Shown: positions 30,137-46,728 of the stretch, in pieces
Layout: every line of letters begins with the position of its first letter
Position numbering within the stretch: the first letter of the stretch is position 1
NCBI RefSeq assembly: GCF_002813695.1
Contig: NZ_CP017768.1
Coordinates: forward strand, 1,312,001-1,376,000
From: Methanobacterium subterraneum
GTDB taxonomy: Archaea; Methanobacteriota; Methanobacteria; Methanobacteriales; Methanobacteriaceae
Direction of reading: 5' to 3'
Length of the DNA stretch: 64,000 nt
Made by a program: the position numbers and the translations under genes
Notes under the pieces: generated by a model
Databases searched by the model: none
The model's input: only the letters and a program-made list of their open reading frames with translations
Told to the model about the DNA's origin: nothing

Positions 30137-32533
30137 TTAACTCACATTCCACACCATTACTTCTGATATTCCTTTAGCTGGTTCTTTGTGGGCCAGTTTA
30201 AAGTGGGTTAATCCGGCTCCCTGCATGAAGAACAATCGGGTGAACATGGAATCTTCCAGTTCCTTGTTCATGGCCACTGCAATCAGGTTGTCATCCTGTT
30301 TAATCACCAATATGGAAAATGTGCTCTGGTTGTTAACAATGGTGTCCACAGCAGTGGTTCCATCGGTAACGACAATCAGGCGATGAGGTGGGGCAATTTT
30401 GTTGGGACTGACCTGTATACCCCCAGTAACCCCTGTACCATTGATCTGGACCGTTACATTGTTTTCACCCTGGATGGTGACCACATTGTTTTCCGTGGTG
30501 GCATTGGCCTGGGCCAGGGAATAGATGTAGTTAGTGGAATTTTTACTGTCAAAGTTCCAGTTTCCAAAGTAGGACCACCAACCTGCTTTACCAACCATGT
30601 CCAGACTGGTGACGAATAGGCTGGGTGTGCTATTTGCAGGATGGGTGTATTGTAATACATTCTGGGCCTGTTCAGTGGTCAATCCGTACTGAGTAGTCAT
30701 TATGTTCTGGGCTGAAGTTTTATCAGCAACCAGAATCTTGTCCATGATTTCCACAGTTTTTCCCGTGTTATTGGTGTAGTTTTCCAGGGTATTATAACCA
30801 TTATCTCCACTGGAGGCCAGCATCTTAAGTATACCTGCCGAGAGGGCTTCATTATTGGTAGATAATGCTTTACCAACCCAGTATGCGCGTGCGTTGTTCT
30901 GTGAACCTCCGTCAAAGGTGACTCCTCTATCTGCCTTGGCTGCGAAGAGGTGTCCGAAATCCCACCAGGAGGTCATCACTGCATTGGATGGTGTGTTGTT
31001 CTTTACCCAGGTAAGTGTATTTACCATGGCATCATCAGTTCCAGGGATTACGGAGTTAGATATTGTGTTTGCAGAACTTACCGGGGCGAAACACACCAGC
31101 ACCAATATTAAAGCCATGGCAATTGTGTGGAAGAGTGGTTTTTCTATTTGGGTTTTCAGATAATCAGCAATGAACCCTACAAAGATTCCTGCACAAAGCG
31201 CTATAGGGAGTGAAAATGCTTCCAAAAACCTTACACCCTTGGTAAAAGCGTAAGCTGTTATTAACAACCATACTGAGAAAAGAATGGCATAGTACAGGTA
31301 ATTACCTCTCTTTTCAGGCGGTATAATGCTCCCCAATTCAGTTTGCTCAGGTTTAACCTCTTGTGGTTCTTCTTTTCTTCTACGTGATTTCCTTTTTGCT
31401 ATTCTTTCCTTTTTAGAAACTTTGGTTTTGGTTTTAGTTTTTCCCTTGGCTTTTTTAATCCTTAAGTTCCAGAAGATCAGTAGCAGCCCCAGTATTCCAA
31501 AGGCAAATGGGAAGATTCCTCCCACATCTGCCACCACGGTGGCTGCACTTGGAATCTGCAGTTCACCTACAGATATGAATACATTAGGGTATGCACTGGT
31601 CTGTGTTGCTGCTTGAAGTTGGATTACACTTAATGGCTCGGTGAGGGAAGTGAAGAATGAATTTCCCCAGAATAAGAACATCAATACCGAGCTTAAACCC
31701 ACGAATATGACCAGTGGAAGTAGGACTGGTTGTCCTAATAACCATTCCTTCTTGCTGGAGTATCCCCTCCATGATTGGAAGCTATCCATTTCAAAGATAT
31801 ACTTGGAGATCAGCATGTACAGTACAGTGACTCCCACCACCAGGTAGAATATATACCACCAGCCCTGCCAGGCCAGGGAGAATATTAACATTGAAATACC
31901 GGCAAAAACTGCGTATAACATTTTCTTCCGGCTTTCAGTGGTCGTGATACTAACACTGAAGAACCATACAACCAGAAGGGGTAGGATCATACCGAACATG
32001 TCGGTGTCGAAGAAACCGGCGAAGGTGTGGGAGAAATAGAAAGTAGATACTCCCACTAACACTGCGGCAGTTATACCACCATACTCATTGCTTATTCCCT
32101 TTATGAAGAAGTAGGCAGGTATGACACACAGTGAAGCTATGATAGCTGGTGTCCAGAAGCTGACCACCAGTAAGGGGAAATCTCCGAATAAATTGGCTAT
32201 TTGGTAGAAGAATGCCGTGATCCATGCAATGAGGGGCGGATATTCTGCAGATCTTCCTGGAGGAAAGTATGAATGCAGGTCCCAATCTGTACCATTTATG
32301 GTGGTATCCCCTAAACGGCCGTTTTCCACGAAGTTGTTTGTTAAACGGAAGTTATAATACGAGTCCATCTCACTGAAGTAAGGGAGACCCGTATCCTCCT
32401 GGAAGTATACTTTCATCTGGTCAGGAACTCCCGGGATGTCAGCTGCCTGTGCCCGGAGGAAAAATACTAAAGAAAATAAAAGTAGGACAATTATGATTGG
32501 TTTTAATTTAGTTAAGATGTTCTTTGCGTCCAT
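30137..32533 (-). CDS. aglB: Oligosaccharyl transferase AglB/STT3
   Basis: AglB transfers a lipid-linked glycan to Asn of secreted and S-layer-type proteins. The 798-residue protein has about a dozen hydrophobic segments in the N-terminal 490 residues, the N-terminal acidic motif EMDSYYN (in place of the usual DPYYH) near residue 50, a Lys/Arg-rich cytosolic loop (about 370-400), and the catalytic WWDFGH at about 522-527 (family WWDYG). The C-terminal region is a soluble domain with many NNT/NST sequons. ATG 32533 follows GGGGA; a GTG at 32554 is in frame. It ties the left-edge glycosyltransferases to an N-glycosylation machinery. Confidence 0.93.
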   Translation of the reverse strand: MDAKNILTKLKPIIIVLLLFSLVFFLRAQAADIPGVPDQMKVYFQEDTGLPYFSEMDSYYNFRLTNNFVENGRLGDTTINGTDWDLHSYFPPGRSAEYPPLIAWITAFFYQIANLFGDFPLLVVSFWTPAIIASLCVIPAYFFIKGISNEYGGITAAVLVGVSTFYFSHTFAGFFDTDMFGMILPLLVVWFFSVSITTTESRKKMLYAVFAGISMLIFSLAWQGWWYIFYLVVGVTVLYMLISKYIFEMDSFQSWRGYSSKKEWLLGQPVLLPLVIFVGLSSVLMFLFWGNSFFTSLTEPLSVIQLQAATQTSAYPNVFISVGELQIPSAATVVADVGGIFPFAFGILGLLLIFWNLRIKKAKGKTKTKTKVSKKERIAKRKSRRRKEEPQEVKPEQTELGSIIPPEKRGNYLYYAILFSVWLLITAYAFTKGVRFLEAFSLPIALCAGIFVGFIADYLKTQIEKPLFHTIAMALILVLVCFAPVSSANTISNSVIPGTDDAMVNTLTWVKNNTPSNAVMTSWWDFGHLFAAKADRGVTFDGGSQNNARAYWVGKALSTNNEALSAGILKMLASSGDNGYNTLENYTNNTGKTVEIMDKILVADKTSAQNIMTTQYGLTTEQAQNVLQYTHPANSTPSLFVTSLDMVGKAGWWSYFGNWNFDSKNSTNYIYSLAQANATTENNVVTIQGENNVTVQINGTGVTGGIQVSPNKIAPPHRLIVVTDGTTAVDTIVNNQSTFSILVIKQDDNLIAVAMNKELEDSMFTRLFFMQGAGLTHFKLAHKEPAKGISEVMVWNVS

Positions 32534-32763
32534 ATTGTTCTTTCCCCATTTCACCTTTTTGTTGAATTAGGATTGATTTGTAAACGTGTTAGTCTATTTA
32601 TCTAATATTGGGATGTTTTAACTATTTAAAGTATAAGCCTTTGGCAGTTTTAGTATTACTAGGATAGAGTCTCAACTCTTGGATTTAATAACAGATTACC
32701 CAAAAAAATTCTATAATAGGTAAAAAATGAATTAATGATAAAAAGATGAAATTTTAAGATTTT

Positions 32764-35233
<2,470 letters not shown>

Positions 35234-35761
35234 ATGTTAATTGGCGTTATTTCAGACACTCACATTCCAGAGAGATCCATATATATCCCGGAAAAGGTTT
35301 TTGAAATTTTTGAAAATGTAGATCTTATATTACATGCTGGAGATCTTGTTTCACTCCAGGTTAAAGATCAACTGGAAGAAATAGCACCCACCATCTGTGT
35401 TCAGGGCAATATGGATCGCTACAAGGGATTAAAACTCCCTGAAAGAGAAAAATTGGATTTGGAAGGCATCCCAATTGGTTTGGCCCATGGAGAAGTTTAT
35501 CCCCGGGGAGACACTCAGCAGTTACGTTACATTGGTTTGGAGATGGGAGTGGAAGTTTTAATAACTGGTCATACCCACTGGTCCTTCATTAAGGAATTAC
35601 CCGATATGTTACTGCTTAACCCTGGAAGCCCCACCGTGCCCCGACTATCAGACCCATCAGTGATGATTATAGACCTTAAAGAAAGGAAATTAGATGCTAA
35701 GATAGTTAAAATCGGGGATCCAATCTGTAAAGCACTTAATTTTAAAGGAGAAAGATTATAA
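35234..35761 (+). CDS. YfcE/MJ0936-type metallophosphodiesterase
   Basis: A 175-residue calcineurin-fold phosphodiesterase: [11 protein letters not shown] at the N-terminus, LHAGDLV, QGNMDR, LAHGE and TGHTHW, the complete dimetal-binding set of the MJ0936/YfcE family. MJ0936 has cAMP-type phosphodiesterase activity in vitro, but the natural substrate is unknown. GGAGAT precedes ATG 35234. Its stop codon overlaps the start of rlmE by one base (TAATG), so the two form an operon. Confidence 0.9.
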   Translation: MLIGVISDTHIPERSIYIPEKVFEIFENVDLILHAGDLVSLQVKDQLEEIAPTICVQGNMDRYKGLKLPEREKLDLEGIPIGLAHGEVYPRGDTQQLRYIGLEMGVEVLITGHTHWSFIKELPDMLLLNPGSPTVPRLSDPSVMIIDLKERKLDAKIVKIGDPICKALNFKGERL

Positions 35762-36381
35762 TGAATCAATGGAATCAAGAACATCGAAATGATGAGTATT
35801 ATAAGAAAGCTAAAAAACAGGATTACCGTTCCAGAGCTTCCTTTAAACTATTACAATTAAACCGTAAATATAAAATAATCAAAAAAGGGGATTCTGTGGT
35901 TGATCTAGGGGCTGCTCCTGGCGGATGGTCCCAGGTGGCCCTGGAAGCAGCAGGTGAAGATGGTTTAGTGATTGCTGTGGATCTTAACTGGATAAAACCC
36001 TTCCCTGAAGAAAATTTCTGGGGTATAAAAGGGGATTTCACCCAGGAAGAGACTATTAACGAGATTAAACGCACCCTGCAGGGTAAGGCCCAGGTGATCA
36101 TATCCGATGCTGCCCCTAAACTATCCGGGATTAAGGATCTGGATCAACTCCGAGTCATGGACCTGGCACAAACTGTACTGCAGATTAGCGACAGTGTCCT
36201 TAAATATAAAGGTAACATAATTATGAAGGTTTTCCAGGGGGAAGGCTATCCTGAACTCCTGAAGGAGGTTAAAAGAAATTTCCAAACTGTGAGAACCACC
36301 AAACCACCATCTTCACGTAAAAAAAGTGGAGAAATGTACATAGTAGGGAGAGGTTTTAGAAGAGCGGGAAAACAGAATTAG
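35761..36381 (+). CDS. rlmE: rRNA (uridine-2'-O-)-methyltransferase RlmE/FtsJ
   Basis: A 206-residue FtsJ/RrmJ-type enzyme that 2'-O-methylates 23S rRNA in the peptidyl transferase loop. The catalytic tetrad K-D-K-E is visible: an early Lys region (RSRASFKL), [16 protein letters not shown] as SAM motif [11 protein letters not shown] with Asp, [11 protein letters not shown] with Lys, and KSGEMYIVG with Glu. The N-terminus is short, as in archaeal forms. Co-transcribed with the preceding phosphodiesterase. Confidence 0.92.
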   Translation: MNQWNQEHRNDEYYKKAKKQDYRSRASFKLLQLNRKYKIIKKGDSVVDLGAAPGGWSQVALEAAGEDGLVIAVDLNWIKPFPEENFWGIKGDFTQEETINEIKRTLQGKAQVIISDAAPKLSGIKDLDQLRVMDLAQTVLQISDSVLKYKGNIIMKVFQGEGYPELLKEVKRNFQTVRTTKPPSSRKKSGEMYIVGRGFRRAGKQN

Positions 36382-36545
36382 GTTATTAAAATTAAAGTTT
36401 TTTGATATACCAGTTAAGTTATCCCTAAACTGAATCAATAACTATTATATCACAAATTTGAATTTAAAAATCAAAAAAAATGGGATTTAATATAGAATAT
36501 CCGGTTTAGTGAATGAATTCATCTAGATTAAATACCATCCCGTTG

Positions 36546-36980
<435 letters not shown>

Positions 36981-37444
36981 TTATTCACCTTGGAACTGAA
37001 CTTTGTTTAGTAAATTCAATAAACAAAATTTAAACAGGAATTGTATTAAATTATAGAGAGTAGAAGTTATCAGTTAATTCCCACATTCCTTGAATCAACA
37101 TATTTATTTTTATTTTATAGCAGATAATTTTTTTATTATCATGTATTTCTTTCCAACGAATGTTTCTGTTTATCTATTCCTAGCTAATATATCAAAACAA
37201 CTCCTTTATATAAAATACCTCACCCAATAATATTATTATAATAATTTTATAAATTATTACTATTTCTTGTTGCCCAAATTCATTTAATTAACAATATAAG
37301 TATTTGAAAGAGTTTTAAATAGATTAAAATTAGTTTAAAAGAATTTAGAAAAAATTAAAAGGTTTAAAACCAATACTGGCTTTTTTTAATAAGTTTAATA
37401 TTTCATGAGAATTTTTTTATAATAGAAGATATTATAGTTAGTCG
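36981..37444. other. AT-rich intergenic region upstream of mcm
   Basis: About 460 bases with very high AT content and many T and A runs between the hypothetical coiled-coil gene and mcm. No RNA gene, tandem repeat or origin-type box was recognised. It contains the mcm promoter near its right end. Confidence 0.4.
37414..37423 (+). promoter_or_regulatory. TATA box of mcm
   Basis: TTTTTATAAT is centred about 26 bases before ATG 37445. That spacing puts the expected transcription start within a few bases of the ATG, so the mcm mRNA may be leaderless. No Shine-Dalgarno-like sequence precedes the ATG, which agrees. Confidence 0.5.
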
Positions 37445-39457
<2,013 letters not shown>

Positions 39458-39544
39458 GTTGGAATTATGTTAAATTTTTCTTTATTTAAGTTAAATTTAG
39501 TTTAACCAGTTTTACGCGAATTTTAGTTGAAGGAGGTATCAAAT

Positions 39545-39952
<408 letters not shown>

Positions 39953-39957
39953 TTCCC

Positions 39958-39980
39958 TTTTTTTATTCTATTACTTTTTT
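39958..39980 (+). terminator. Poly-T terminator after aIF2 beta
   Basis: T7 (39958-39964) and T6 (39975-39980) follow the stop codon, the typical archaeal U-rich termination signal. Confidence 0.5.
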
Positions 39981-40020
39981 AAACTTAGAAAAAATTTTTG
40001 TTAAATAAATATTATAGATC

Positions 40021-41099
<1,079 letters not shown>

Positions 41100-41156
41100 T
41101 AATTAGATTAATTTAATATTAAAATCACTACGATAAAACCCATGATGGTGACAACA

Positions 41157-42116
41157 ATGGACATGGATTCTACAATGAACACTATAGAGCAAGGCGCCCT
41201 GGAAGTGGTAACTCCAGAAGAACTTAAAAGTAAACTGGAAAAAGATGAAAGAACAGCCTACATTGGATATGAACCATCAGGAAAGGTGCATCTGGGACAT
41301 GCCATCACTGTGAAGAAGATGATAGACTTGCAGAAGGCAGGTTTTAAGATAAAAATTCTCCTGGCAGATCTTCATGCCTACCTCAATGGTAAGGGAAGTT
41401 TAGAGGAAATCAAAAAGATTTCCGAATACAACCAGCGTTGTTTCCGGGCTTTAGGGCTCTCTGAAGATACTGAATTCATTTTGGGCAGTAGTTTTCAGAC
41501 CGGTGAAGACTATACCATGAAAGTTTACCAGTTAGCCCTTTCCACTACTTTAACCCGGGCTAAAAGGAGCATGGCCCAGATAACCAGGGATGCTGAGGAC
41601 CATCAAGTGGCAGAGGTCATCTATCCCCTGATGCAGGTGGTGGATATGTTGTTTTTAGGAGTAGACCTGGCAGTGGGAGGTATGGAACAACGTAAGATCC
41701 ATATGCTGGCCAGGGACAACCTGCCTAAACTGGGATTCCAGTCACCGGTGTGTATTCACACCCCCCTACTGCACGGTACTGATGGCTCGGATAAGATGTC
41801 TTCCAGTAAAGAGAACTTCATAGCCATTGATGATGAACCAGCATTGATCACTGAAAAGATCAAAAAGAGTTACTGCCCTGCAGGGGAAGTTGATGGAAAT
41901 CCAGTTTTGGAGATAGCCCATCATTTCATATTCAGTGAAAGAGACACTCTGCTTATAAAACGACCCAAGAAGTTTGGGGGAAACCTGGAATTAACCCAGA
42001 CAGAACTGGAACAAATGTATGGGGATGGAGAATTACATCCGCTCGATCTAAAAAATGGGGTTGCGGAGTGTTTGGCGGATATTCTAGAACCAGTACGGGA
42101 TTTTCTTAAAAATTGA
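41157..42116 (+). CDS. tyrS: Tyrosyl-tRNA synthetase
   Basis: A 319-residue class I synthetase of archaeal/eukaryotic type that charges tRNA-Tyr. The HIGH-like signature is HLGH at 45-48 and the KMSKS-like is KMSSS at about 213-217 ([11 protein letters not shown]). [14 protein letters not shown] and [15 protein letters not shown] are typical. Length is normal for the archaeal form, which has no S4-like C-terminal domain. The start is placed at ATG 41157 after GGTGA; an upstream in-frame ATG is at 41142. Confidence 0.95.
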   Translation: MDMDSTMNTIEQGALEVVTPEELKSKLEKDERTAYIGYEPSGKVHLGHAITVKKMIDLQKAGFKIKILLADLHAYLNGKGSLEEIKKISEYNQRCFRALGLSEDTEFILGSSFQTGEDYTMKVYQLALSTTLTRAKRSMAQITRDAEDHQVAEVIYPLMQVVDMLFLGVDLAVGGMEQRKIHMLARDNLPKLGFQSPVCIHTPLLHGTDGSDKMSSSKENFIAIDDEPALITEKIKKSYCPAGEVDGNPVLEIAHHFIFSERDTLLIKRPKKFGGNLELTQTELEQMYGDGELHPLDLKNGVAECLADILEPVRDFLKN

Positions 42117-42273
42117 GAAGTAAATTATTCCATACTTGATATCCTAAAAGATTAATTATTAGTACAGGTTAAAGAGAAAATTATAAGCCGAACTATAAGA
42201 AATTAGAGGAGATTTGAATAAATAAGAGAATAATAAAATTAATTGATTTTTCATAAATATTGAGGCGATATCT

Positions 42274-42513
42274 ATGGCAGAAGATAGAATAGAAGAAGAT
42301 GTGATGGGAGAAGATATGCTGTATGAGATGCGGATTCCCCCGGGAATTACTGAAAGGATAATGGCTGAAGTCATAACCAAATTCGATTTGGAACTAAAAA
42401 CCACTGATGACGGCCCTTTACTCTATGGGAAGAAAGAAAATCTGGAAAATGCCCAAGACCACATTGTAAAAGCCCTTAATCAGCGTATAAAAGAACTTGA
42501 AAAAAATGATTAA
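42274..42513 (+). CDS. Small conserved-looking acidic protein of unknown function
   Basis: A 79-residue protein with no recognised domain. It is rich in Glu and Asp and has a pattern of helix-strand-helix (RIPPGITERIMAEVITKFD, then LENAQDHIVKALNQR). The ATG is preceded by GAGGCGAT, a good ribosome binding site, which supports real translation. It is followed by poly-T. Possibly a methanogen-specific small protein near tyrS. Confidence 0.6.
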   Translation: MAEDRIEEDVMGEDMLYEMRIPPGITERIMAEVITKFDLELKTTDDGPLLYGKKENLENAQDHIVKALNQRIKELEKND

Positions 42514-42514
42514 A

Positions 42515-42545
42515 TTTTTTGAATCCTTTTTTTAGGTTTTTTGAT
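42515..42545 (+). terminator. Poly-T terminator cluster
   Basis: Several T runs (T6 at 42515-42520, T7 at 42527-42533, then T6) follow the stop of the small acidic protein. Confidence 0.5.
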
Positions 42546-42655
42546 TCTTATCAATTTTTGAATTGATCCAGTTTAGTCTATTACTTTAATTCAAATTTGT
42601 TTTTTAAATTCCATCCAAGATCTTATGTCCACTTCTCATTTTTCAGAACGAGAAA

Positions 42656-43231
42656 CTATATGCACATACCCAGTTTAGGGGCAACGATTCTTTTTATATC
42701 ATCTTGAACTTTGTTAACCCCATTGTTAGCATTAACCACCATGAAGCCATGCTGTTGAGCCAGTTTAAGGTATCTTTGACGGACACTCTCCAGGAAATCC
42801 GCATCTTCAAAACTGTCATTACCATCACATCTACTGATGGCAATTCCAACTTCCAGATCCAGTAATATTACCAGGTCCGGTTCCAGGGCATGCTGATTTA
42901 TCTGAGCTATCCATTCTTCACCATTCTGGTAAGCCAGACTGGAGTAGAATGAACGGTCACTGATAACAATCCGTTTCATTTCTTCCTCTGCATGGATCTT
43001 ATCCATGAGAAGCGTTCGATCCGCAGCAAAGAGAAGTGCTAATGTCCTCTGGAAACCTTCATCCTGTGCCTTAGGGTCCTGAAGCATCACCCTAATTAAC
43101 CTACCCACTGGTGAATCAGTAGGTTCTCTAATGCGGGTTACGGTGAAACCACAATTTTCCAGCCATTTACCCAGACGTTCCAGTTGTGTGGATTTTCCGG
43201 AACCATCAATTCCCTCCAAACAGATGTACAT
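42656..43231 (-). CDS. tmk: Thymidylate kinase
   Basis: A 191-residue dTMP kinase. Walker A is GIDGSGKST at 7-15, the dTMP-binding TVTRIREPTDSPVGR follows, then the signature SDRSFYSSLAYQ near residue 97, and LDLEVGIAISR. The start is ATG 43231 after AGGA; the longer TTG at 43249 is unlikely. It is divergent from the polyprenol-kinase-like gene across 340 AT-rich bases. A second, divergent family member lies 1 kb away. Confidence 0.93.
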   Translation of the reverse strand: MYICLEGIDGSGKSTQLERLGKWLENCGFTVTRIREPTDSPVGRLIRVMLQDPKAQDEGFQRTLALLFAADRTLLMDKIHAEEEMKRIVISDRSFYSSLAYQNGEEWIAQINQHALEPDLVILLDLEVGIAISRCDGNDSFEDADFLESVRQRYLKLAQQHGFMVVNANNGVNKVQDDIKRIVAPKLGMCI

Positions 43232-43575
43232 AGCTTTTCCTATCCTCAAAATAACTAATAAACTTTGGGAAATTCCCAGGATCCACTCGAAAAGCAGGTG
43301 AGATTTTCACCGCCCAAAATATTTCAAACCATAATCTCATAATATTTTCATTTCCAATTTAACCAATAAAAAGAAATTATTTAAAGCGTCCTAATTTATT
43401 TAACTGAATTATAAATAATCCCGGGTAATAATAGATTTAAAATATATTTTTAATCCCCCTGAACTGTTAAATCATTATAAAATATTATTGTTTCAATTAT
43501 TTAATCTGATGATGCCCGTGACTCAGTGATTGAAAATCCAAATTCTCTTATAGGTGGAGGAAGTACTAAAGAATC
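43232..43575. other. Divergent intergenic region
   Basis: About 340 AT-rich bases between tmk and the polyprenol-kinase-like gene. GATGATG and TGATTGA around 43507-43532 recall C and C' boxes but lack matching D boxes. GGTGGAGGAAG (43552-43562) lies 13 bases before ATG 43576, a little far for a ribosome binding site. Nothing else is assigned. Confidence 0.4.
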
Positions 43576-44226
43576 ATGGATAATGGCGATATCATAGGTT
43601 TAATACTGGTTTATGCATACGTGATACTTTTACTGGTGATTTCCCAGAAATTGATTAAAGAACATCCTAATTTCAGTAGAAAGTTCCTGCACATCATGGT
43701 AGGGAACATCTTATTCATATTACCCCTCTTCCAATCAAGATGGGTTATGGCCCTCTTAGTGGCTGCCCCATTTATTCTCCTAACTTTTCTGATAAGCCCT
43801 TATTCCCCATTGAAGATAAAAGACAGAATATCCAGTTCCGGTCATGGTCTGGGCCTGGTTTATTATGCCATCTCCTGGACAGTTCTGGCCATTATCTTCT
43901 TTGATCAGCCCTGGATTATCGCCGTGGGCATAGCTGCCATGTCCTACGGTGATGGAATGGCCTCACTAGTTGGTGTGAAGTATGGTAAAATTAAATACAA
44001 CCTCTCCGGAGACACCAAAAGCCTGGAAGGATCCCTGACCATGTTCATAGTACTCGTATGCGTATTATGGGTAGTTTTAGCCTATTATGCAGTGCCAGTT
44101 AATCCACTGGTAATAGTAGCGGTGGCAATGGTAGCCACCATCTTGGAAGGACTGACACCGAAAGGCCTGGATAACATTACAGCCTGTTTTTCAGCAGTTA
44201 TAACTTATATTTTACTGACCATCTAA
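43576..44226 (+). CDS. Dolichol/polyprenol kinase-like (CDP-DAG type) membrane protein
   Basis: A 216-residue protein with six or seven hydrophobic segments and the family motif YGDGMASLVGVKYGKIKY, followed by DTKSLEGSLTMF, shared by CTP-dependent dolichol/phytol kinases and phosphatidate cytidylyltransferases. It also has KFLHIMVGNILF near residue 35. It probably phosphorylates an isoprenoid alcohol or makes a lipid-CDP at the membrane. It is 14 bases upstream of a thymidylate-kinase-like gene on the same strand, so they form a likely operon. Which lipid it acts on is unknown. Confidence 0.8.
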   Translation: MDNGDIIGLILVYAYVILLLVISQKLIKEHPNFSRKFLHIMVGNILFILPLFQSRWVMALLVAAPFILLTFLISPYSPLKIKDRISSSGHGLGLVYYAISWTVLAIIFFDQPWIIAVGIAAMSYGDGMASLVGVKYGKIKYNLSGDTKSLEGSLTMFIVLVCVLWVVLAYYAVPVNPLVIVAVAMVATILEGLTPKGLDNITACFSAVITYILLTI

Positions 44227-44240
44227 TATTAGAGGATAAT

Positions 44241-44810
44241 ATGCGTTTTATTATTATTGACGGACTTGACGGTTCTGGGAAGAGTACTCAAGCGAAATTT
44301 ATTGAAAAAAGATACATATCCCGCGGGGAGGGTGTTATTCTCAGGGAACACCCTTCTATTGACAATTCTTATGGATTAAAGGCCAAAAAGGCCCTGCTTG
44401 GCCGGGGAAAATTGAATAGAATCAAAGCTTCAATTTATTATGCTCTGGATGTTATCCGTTCTGTTAGAAAATATAAGGGTAAATCAGATAACATTATCAT
44501 GGTCCGTTACCTGATGGGGTTAGCTTACCTGCCCCTTCCCCTGGCACAGCTTCTTTACAGTTTTTTCACCAGGATCCTTCCCACATCACAGTATATGTTC
44601 TTCTTAGATCTGGAAGTAGAAGAGTCCCTCAGACGAATGTCCTCCCGTGAGGAAACAGAAATGTTTGAAAACCGGGATGATCTCATTAAGGTACGGGAAA
44701 AGGCTTTGAAATTGGCCCAGGGCTGGTATATCATTAACACGGCAGGGAGTATTGGTGAAGTAAATCAAAAGATAAACGAGATTTTGGATGAATTGGATAA
44801 ACCATGCTGA
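44241..44810 (+). CDS. Divergent thymidylate-kinase-like P-loop protein
   Basis: A 189-residue P-loop NMP-kinase family protein with Walker A GLDGSGKST at 8-16 and LDLEVEESLRRMSSREETE as the LID-like helix. It lacks the DR(Y/F/H) dTMP motif; the matching place reads MVRYLMGLAYLPL, so the nucleobase pocket has changed. GAGGATAAT precedes its ATG. Its partner is a polyprenol-kinase-like membrane protein. It may phosphorylate a non-nucleotide or act on a product of the partner; this is inference. The canonical tmk is nearby on the other strand. Confidence 0.75.
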   Translation: MRFIIIDGLDGSGKSTQAKFIEKRYISRGEGVILREHPSIDNSYGLKAKKALLGRGKLNRIKASIYYALDVIRSVRKYKGKSDNIIMVRYLMGLAYLPLPLAQLLYSFFTRILPTSQYMFFLDLEVEESLRRMSSREETEMFENRDDLIKVREKALKLAQGWYIINTAGSIGEVNQKINEILDELDKPC

Positions 44811-44919
44811 AATAGTATTTCAATGGATATTCTAGGTTTTTTAAGGATAATCTTTATTAAACAAACATTAAAATAATGATTTAGGAATAAAAAAAAGAAT
44901 TTATTTTAAAAGATGCAGT

Positions 44920-45426
44920 TTAATCCACAGCCATTTCCTCAATTTGCTCTTTGGAAAGTTTCAGTATCATGTAATCCCCAATTTCGGCAATATCATCACT
45001 GGAGATTAGAACCTGTTTCCGATTGAAGGTTCCGCCCATGGAAATTACCACATTATGGATTAGGCATCCGGCTGGATCAATGATCATATCCTGTATCTTT
45101 CCTATTTCCATACCTTCCGTTGCGAGAACTACCTTTCCCTCCAAATTTTTGAATCTTTTTTCTTTAGAGGCTAGATCATCTAGTTTATCCACTTTGATCT
45201 TATTCTCCAGCACTTCCCCATTGAATTTTAGCTGAACATAGTCCCCGATAGCAGCTACGTCCTCCTCTTTAACTGCAAAATACTTTTTACTCAAGGCAGA
45301 TCCTGTGGCTATGAATATCTGTTCAACCATGCATTTTTTTATTGTAACAGCCAGGTCTTCCACCTTTCCCACTTCCTTGGCACCAATATCTATAACCTTC
45401 ATTCCAATAAAGTCACTGACTCTCAT
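44920..45426 (-). CDS. PRC-barrel domain protein (two PRC barrels)
   Basis: A 168-residue protein made of two PRC-barrel halves: MRVSDFIGMKVIDIGAKEVG and LEGKVVLATEGMEIGKIQDM, with related ISSDDIAEIGDYMILKL and EEDVAAIGDYVQLKF ends. PRC barrels bind proteins or RNA and appear in photosynthetic reaction centres, RimM and archaeal small proteins. Function here is unknown. GGGTGT precedes ATG 45426. Confidence 0.85.
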   Translation of the reverse strand: MRVSDFIGMKVIDIGAKEVGKVEDLAVTIKKCMVEQIFIATGSALSKKYFAVKEEDVAAIGDYVQLKFNGEVLENKIKVDKLDDLASKEKRFKNLEGKVVLATEGMEIGKIQDMIIDPAGCLIHNVVISMGGTFNRKQVLISSDDIAEIGDYMILKLSKEQIEEMAVD

Positions 45427-45724
45427 TTTTTACACCCACTTCCATATTTTTTAATATTTTTTATCTTCTTAATGATATAATAGATTATGGGTATTATTCT
45501 TATATGGTATTTTTTTCACTGTTTAATGACGGTTAAGGGATTTTATAAAATTAGAAGGAGTGATGGTAATTTTAAATGTTCAAACAATGGGATATACTCC
45601 CAAATATAACATCCCATAAATTGCCTTTACCGTTCTTACACATAAAAAAATAAGTGCAATTCTCAACATAATAGTTATGGAAAATCTTTCATATTTCGTA
45701 GATTATGTCTTTAGGGGTTATCTA

Positions 45725-46150
45725 ATGATGGGGAAAGACAAACTGGTAGAAAGAATAGAAGAGACAGAACTGGAAAAAACACAGATTGAAAAGGATGTAT
45801 GGGAGAAACATATCTATTTAGACGAAAACAAAGTTCTTATTATTGGTTATGAAGAGGAAGAATCATTTGATGAACAGAAACCAGGTGAAGAAACCGTTAG
45901 GAATTATTATTGGTATTGGGAGCTCCGGGAAACTGAAAGCTGGGATGTTTTATTCGATAATCATGATAAAGAGTTCAATTTTTGTGAATCAGTTTTAGGT
46001 GAGTTCACTGACCAGGACCGTGTGGAAGATATGGTGGGAGATATTGAAGAAGAAGATGTGTGCACCTGGAGTGAACAGGACTGGATTGAGGATATTTCTG
46101 AAGACATAGCCGAAGAGGCAATTGAATGGTTAGAAAATCTTAAAAAATGA
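45725..46150 (+). CDS. Highly acidic hypothetical protein
   Basis: I do not recognise a family. The protein is rich in Glu, Asp and Trp (EWLENLKK and DWIEDISEDIAEEAIEW at the C-terminus; NYYWYWELRETESWDVLFD in the middle) and is strongly negative. The start at ATG 45725 follows AGGGG by 7 bases; an earlier ATG at 45677 gives 16 more residues that look non-conserved. Such acidic proteins may bind basic partners or metal ions. Stands alone. Confidence 0.55.
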   Translation: MMGKDKLVERIEETELEKTQIEKDVWEKHIYLDENKVLIIGYEEEESFDEQKPGEETVRNYYWYWELRETESWDVLFDNHDKEFNFCESVLGEFTDQDRVEDMVGDIEEEDVCTWSEQDWIEDISEDIAEEAIEWLENLKK

Positions 46151-46296
46151 GTTTATTACCAGTTGGTTACTTTCAAAAATAATTGTTCTTAGATTGTGCA
46201 AAAAAATATAATTCTAATTCCTAATCCAAAAAATAACTTTCAATTAAAAAAAAAAATGGAAGATTATCCAAAAAAGAAAAAAAATATTTAATTTTT

Positions 46297-46728
46297 TTAA
46301 TCTTCACTAGCTTCAAACTCTTCCATTTCACTCTTATCAAATTCGCATCTAATCAATGATCCGAAAACTCCTCCTACTGCAGCAATAACAATTTCAAGCA
46401 CTAAATAAATGAGACATGTGCTGATTATGCTAACCAGGTAGTCTCCGTATCCTTGCAGATACATCATTGAAATTAGGATTCCATTAACTATTACCCCTCC
46501 AATCAAACCCAGTATAGCTCCATTAATAGCTCCATTCTTTTCTGTTTCATTTATAATGAAGCCAACTGCAATTCCAGCCAGTAAAAAGGTGGGTAATACT
46601 AAAGTTATTCCGGAAATAATGTCTGAAATTACATAGAGTGTTAAAACCATTGCCACTCCAATTGCTACCGGTCTCCATTTCAAAATCTCTTTAATCACAC
46701 TATCCACTCCTGATTTTAAAGTATTCAT
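46297..46728 (-). CDS. DUF5518-like membrane protein
   Basis: A 143-residue protein with four hydrophobic segments. The pattern FIINETEKNGAINGAILGLIGGVI, with Gly-rich helices, matches DUF5518-type small membrane proteins that are frequent in Methanobacteriales. Function unknown. No clear ribosome binding site is seen before ATG 46728. Confidence 0.75.
   Translation of the reverse strand: MNTLKSGVDSVIKEILKWRPVAIGVAMVLTLYVISDIISGITLVLPTFLLAGIAVGFIINETEKNGAINGAILGLIGGVIVNGILISMMYLQGYGDYLVSIISTCLIYLVLEIVIAAVGGVFGSLIRCEFDKSEMEEFEASED

Noticed and set aside
43506..43560. C/D-box-like sRNA (GATGATG ... TGATTGA)
   Set aside because: C and C'-like boxes are present but there is no CTGA D or D' box at the right spacing, so it is likely chance.
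45563..45619. 18-codon ORF after AAGGAG upstream of the acidic protein
   Set aside because: Too short and isolated to support without conservation; it could be a leader peptide but there is no evidence.
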